Shown piece by piece: positions 6,416-8,562 of a stretch of 8,562 nucleotides of DNA. Within the stretch, counting starts at the first letter, position 1. Each line of letters begins with the position of its first letter. Under the pieces are notes generated by a model. That model did not search any database. It was not told the DNA's origin and saw only the letters and a program-made list of their open reading frames with translations. The stretch is from positions 1-8,562 of the forward strand of contig JAUVON010000098.1 in the NCBI GenBank assembly GCA_030599175.1, read 5' to 3'. The stretch is from Desulfobulbaceae bacterium. GTDB taxonomy: Bacteria; Desulfobacterota; Desulfobulbia; Desulfobulbales; Desulfocapsaceae. A program made the position numbers and the translations under genes.

Positions 6416-7696
6416 TCAGGCTGCATGGCGCTTTCTGAACTCAATGATATCACGCTCAAAACCACCCTCAACCTCTTCCTCTTTCCAGAAAATATATGGA
6501 TTTGAACGAGGCTCTCTAATATGCTGTGGAATCGGCTCAATCCCCATAACTGAGAGGAAGGTAGGCAGACCGACACGCTGCATGGTCTCACCAACACGCT
6601 CACGATTTTTACCAACTTCCATCCACCAGTCCCAGATAGTTTCAATGAAATCAATCAACTCTTCAAAATCGTTATCCTTTGAGATCTTCATAAAAGGGAC
6701 GATGAGAGTGGAAAATTGCGCGCCGTCAAGGATCGGGGCTTTAGCACCAACACAGATAGTTGCACCCTGGTCTGCACCCGGGCGAAGAGCGCGGGGCATG
6801 ACGTTGATACAGTGCATACAGCGGGTACACTCTTTATCATCAATCTTCAGCTCATCACCTTCCATCCACATACATTCGGTGGGACAGAGACCAATAACCT
6901 CTTTCTGAATATCAAACGGACCCCAGTCTTTTCCACTGTGAGCGCCGCCATTTGCAGGATAGTTGCCGGCAACATATTCCTTCACTCCTGCCTGGTCGAT
7001 ACGGATATCATCTCTCCAGGTGCCGATAACGGAGACATCGGAACGGGCGATAGCCGCAACGCAGTCATTGGGGCATCCGGAAAATTTAAACTTAAATTTA
7101 TAAGGGAAGGCGGGACGATGAATTTCATCCTGATAATGCATAGTCAGATGATGACATGCTTCCTCAGTATCGTAGCACGACCACTCACAGCGTGACTGAC
7201 CGACACAGTTGGCGGGAGTACGCAGGTTGGAACCGGAACCACCAAGATCCTGTCCCATATCGTGGGTCAGATCCCAGAAGAAAGGCTCAAGATTCTCGGT
7301 ACGGGTACCGAGCAGAATAATATCGCCGGTTGAACCATGGAAGTTGGTCATGCCGGAACCGTGCTTCTCCCACAGATCCATCAACTGGCGCAGGTTTGCG
7401 GTCGAATAGTATTTGGATGCGGGCTGTGCTACACGGATTGTATGAAAATGCTCCACACCAGGAAACCTCTTGGGGAGATCTACATAACGTCCAACGATAC
7501 CACCACCATACCCGAAAACACCTACGATACCACCATGCTTCCAGTGAGTGATCCTCTCTTTATAGGACAACTCCAACACACCAAGAATATCCCAACATTC
7601 AGGCTTCTTTTCCGCCTGACGCTTAATGTCGGTCACGAAGCTCGGCCACGGGCCACTCTCCAATTGGTCCAACAAGGGTGTCTCATGTTTTGCCAT
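6416..7696 (-). CDS. dsrA: Dissimilatory sulfite reductase alpha subunit
   Basis: Alpha subunit of the siroheme sulfite reductase that performs the terminal six-electron (or DsrC-trisulfide-forming) step of sulfate respiration in the cytoplasm. The 426 residues compare with about 437 in D. vulgaris. The siroheme-site cluster ligands are Cys164 and Cys170 (NCVGQSRC) and Cys208 and Cys212 (SGCPNDC). The ferredoxin-domain ligands are Cys271 (LCPTEC) and Cys290, Cys293 and Cys296 (CTRCMHC). These match the family spacing throughout, at an offset of 13 from D. vulgaris as I recall it. The FKFKFSGCPND strand-loop and the N-terminal GGIVGVFGYGGGIVGRY glycine-rich segment are characteristic. The ATG has a near-perfect AAGGAGG (7708-7702) five bases upstream, suggesting strong translation. 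First gene of dsrABD, with a good promoter about 90 bases upstream; the upstream neighbour on the same strand is pgi. Confidence 0.97.
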   Translation of the reverse strand: MAKHETPLLDQLESGPWPSFVTDIKRQAEKKPECWDILGVLELSYKERITHWKHGGIVGVFGYGGGIVGRYVDLPKRFPGVEHFHTIRVAQPASKYYSTANLRQLMDLWEKHGSGMTNFHGSTGDIILLGTRTENLEPFFWDLTHDMGQDLGGSGSNLRTPANCVGQSRCEWSCYDTEEACHHLTMHYQDEIHRPAFPYKFKFKFSGCPNDCVAAIARSDVSVIGTWRDDIRIDQAGVKEYVAGNYPANGGAHSGKDWGPFDIQKEVIGLCPTECMWMEGDELKIDDKECTRCMHCINVMPRALRPGADQGATICVGAKAPILDGAQFSTLIVPFMKISKDNDFEELIDFIETIWDWWMEVGKNRERVGETMQRVGLPTFLSVMGIEPIPQHIREPRSNPYIFWKEEEVEGGFERDIIEFRKRHAA

Positions 7697-7783
7697 GATT
7701 TCCTCCTTTGAAATTACTGTTAAACATCAACCTTATCCAAGTTTTAACTCTAACGTAAATTATAAATTCTAGTTCAGCGAGTG

Positions 7784-7812
7784 AGCATATCTTTGCTGTG
7801 CAATTTTGTCAA
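7784..7812 (-). promoter_or_regulatory. sigma70-type promoter of dsrABD
   Basis: On the minus strand a perfect TTGACA -35 (7812-7807) is followed after 17 bases by TATGCT (7789-7784), four of six matches to the -10. Transcription would start near 7777, giving a leader of about 80 bases before dsrA. The -35 lies within TTTTGTTGACAAAA (7817-7804), a perfect palindrome with six-base arms, which could be an operator. This supports dsrABD as a unit independent of pgi. Confidence 0.65.
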
Positions 7813-7835
7813 CAAAAATCCCTTCCCACAACACC

Positions 7836-7853
7836 AAAAAATGAACAGTCATT
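7836..7853 (-). terminator. Possible weak terminator after pgi
   Basis: On the minus strand AATGA and TCATT pair around a CTGT loop (7853-7840), followed by a T-run (7841-7836), starting 14 bases after the pgi stop. The stem is only five A/T-rich pairs, so termination would be inefficient; some read-through from pgi into dsrABD is conceivable. Confidence 0.3.
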
Positions 7854-7867
7854 CAGTTTCAGATTCG

Positions 7868-8562
7868 TTACTGCTCAGGGCCGAACAGGCTCTGTAGAAA
7901 TCTTTTTTCAAAGCTGTCACCCTCATCTGAAGCAGCAGTCATCGCTGTTAAAAATTGTTTGGCCAGAACCTTTCCCAGCTGTACCCCCTCCTGATCAAAG
8001 GAATTTATATTCCAGATAAATCCCTGAAAAATGATCTTGGCTTCGTAGGCAGCTAAAATTGCGCCCATCACCTTTGGTGTCAGCCGATCTGCAAAAAGCA
8101 GGCTGGATGGCCGGTTGCCCTCAAATCTTCTATTTGGGTTGGAGGAGTTCTGGCCTGTTGCCATCGCCACTACCTGGGCAAATAAATTAGATAACAGCTT
8201 CTCCTGGGATGTTGAGCCTTTCACACTTTTATCCTGTCCTGATTGAGAGTCTAAGAAACCAATAAACTCAGCCGGAACCACCTCTGTCCCTTGATGCAGT
8301 AACTGATAGAAGGCATGCTGACCGTTTGTCCCCGGCTCTCCCCAGATTACCGGTCCGGTCTTATATACCACTCTCTCACCCTGGCGGTTGATGGATTTAC
8401 CGTTGCTCTCCATATCACACTGCTGAAGATGTGCGGGAAAACGGTGCAGTGCCTGACTGTACGGCAAAATAGCCAGACTGCTGCTGTTAAGAAGATTGTG
8501 GTTCCATACCCCTAGAAGGGCAAGCATAAGGGGGACGTTTTTGAAAATATCACTCTCTTCAG
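7868..8562 (-). CDS. pgi: Glucose-6-phosphate isomerase, C-terminal part (runs off the window)
   Basis: Interconverts glucose 6-phosphate and fructose 6-phosphate in glycolysis and gluconeogenesis; cytoplasmic dimer. The frame stays open to the right edge, so only about 230 C-terminal codons of a protein usually near 550 residues are visible; the ATG at 8527 is internal, and the codons upstream of it (DIFKNVPL) continue the family sequence. Present are MESNGKS, with the catalytic glutamate; IWGEPGTNGQHAFYQLLHQG, with the catalytic histidine in GQHAFY; FEGNRPSS; and the second family signature NSFDQEGVQLGK, with the catalytic lysine. The product ends normally at LFGPEQ. It shares the strand with dsrA but is separated by 171 bases holding a weak hairpin and the dsr promoter, so it is probably a separate unit. 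Confidence 0.95.
   Translation of the reverse strand, partial: EESDIFKNVPLMLALLGVWNHNLLNSSSLAILPYSQALHRFPAHLQQCDMESNGKSINRQGERVVYKTGPVIWGEPGTNGQHAFYQLLHQGTEVVPAEFIGFLDSQSGQDKSVKGSTSQEKLLSNLFAQVVAMATGQNSSNPNRRFEGNRPSSLLFADRLTPKVMGAILAAYEAKIIFQGFIWNINSFDQEGVQLGKVLAKQFLTAMTAASDEGDSFEKRFLQSLFGPEQ

Overview
The window looks like chromosomal core DNA from a Gram-negative dissimilatory sulfur metaboliser, most likely a member of the Desulfobacterota. The main evidence is a dsrA-dsrB-dsrD set for the reductive-type dissimilatory sulfite reductase and its small activator DsrD. A Kdo-pathway arabinose-5-phosphate isomerase indicates an LPS-bearing diderm. Balanced base composition by eye and the overall look of the proteins would fit the Desulfobulbales (Desulfocapsa/Desulfotalea-like), but that finer placement is inference. 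No phage, IS, CRISPR, tRNA or rRNA sequence was seen, and all reading frames are intact.

Layout. On the minus strand, 64-1035 encodes KdsD. A 412-base divergent intergenic region follows, with a perfect 12-bp palindrome, a near-perfect direct repeat, and a metK leader made of alternately complementary G/C blocks. On the plus strand, metK (1448-2614) and ahcY (2650-3948) form a two-gene S-adenosylmethionine-cycle operon. Between the convergent ahcY and birA ends lies an inverted repeat built from an 8-bp unit, present three times in the left arm and twice in the right. Everything from 4055 to the right edge is on the minus strand. In transcription order this is the C-terminal part of pgi (running off the window), then dsrA, dsrB and dsrD, a clear intrinsic terminator, and birA.

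How the genes work together. MetK makes SAM and AhcY removes the SAH product of methyl transfer. One of many uses of SAM is methylation in siroheme synthesis, the cofactor of DsrAB. DsrAB reduces sulfite with DsrC as partner, and DsrD stimulates it. The dsr unit has a good sigma70-type promoter whose -35 box lies in a short palindrome. It also has strong ribosome binding sites, a 12-bp hairpin between dsrB and dsrD, and a terminator after dsrD. KdsD, BirA and Pgi are housekeeping functions (Kdo/LPS synthesis, biotin attachment, sugar-phosphate interconversion).

I found no convincing new multi-gene system. The points worth a second look are non-coding: the metK leader, the dsrB-dsrD hairpin, the dsr operator-like palindrome, the kdsD-side palindrome and the ahcY-birA inverted repeat.
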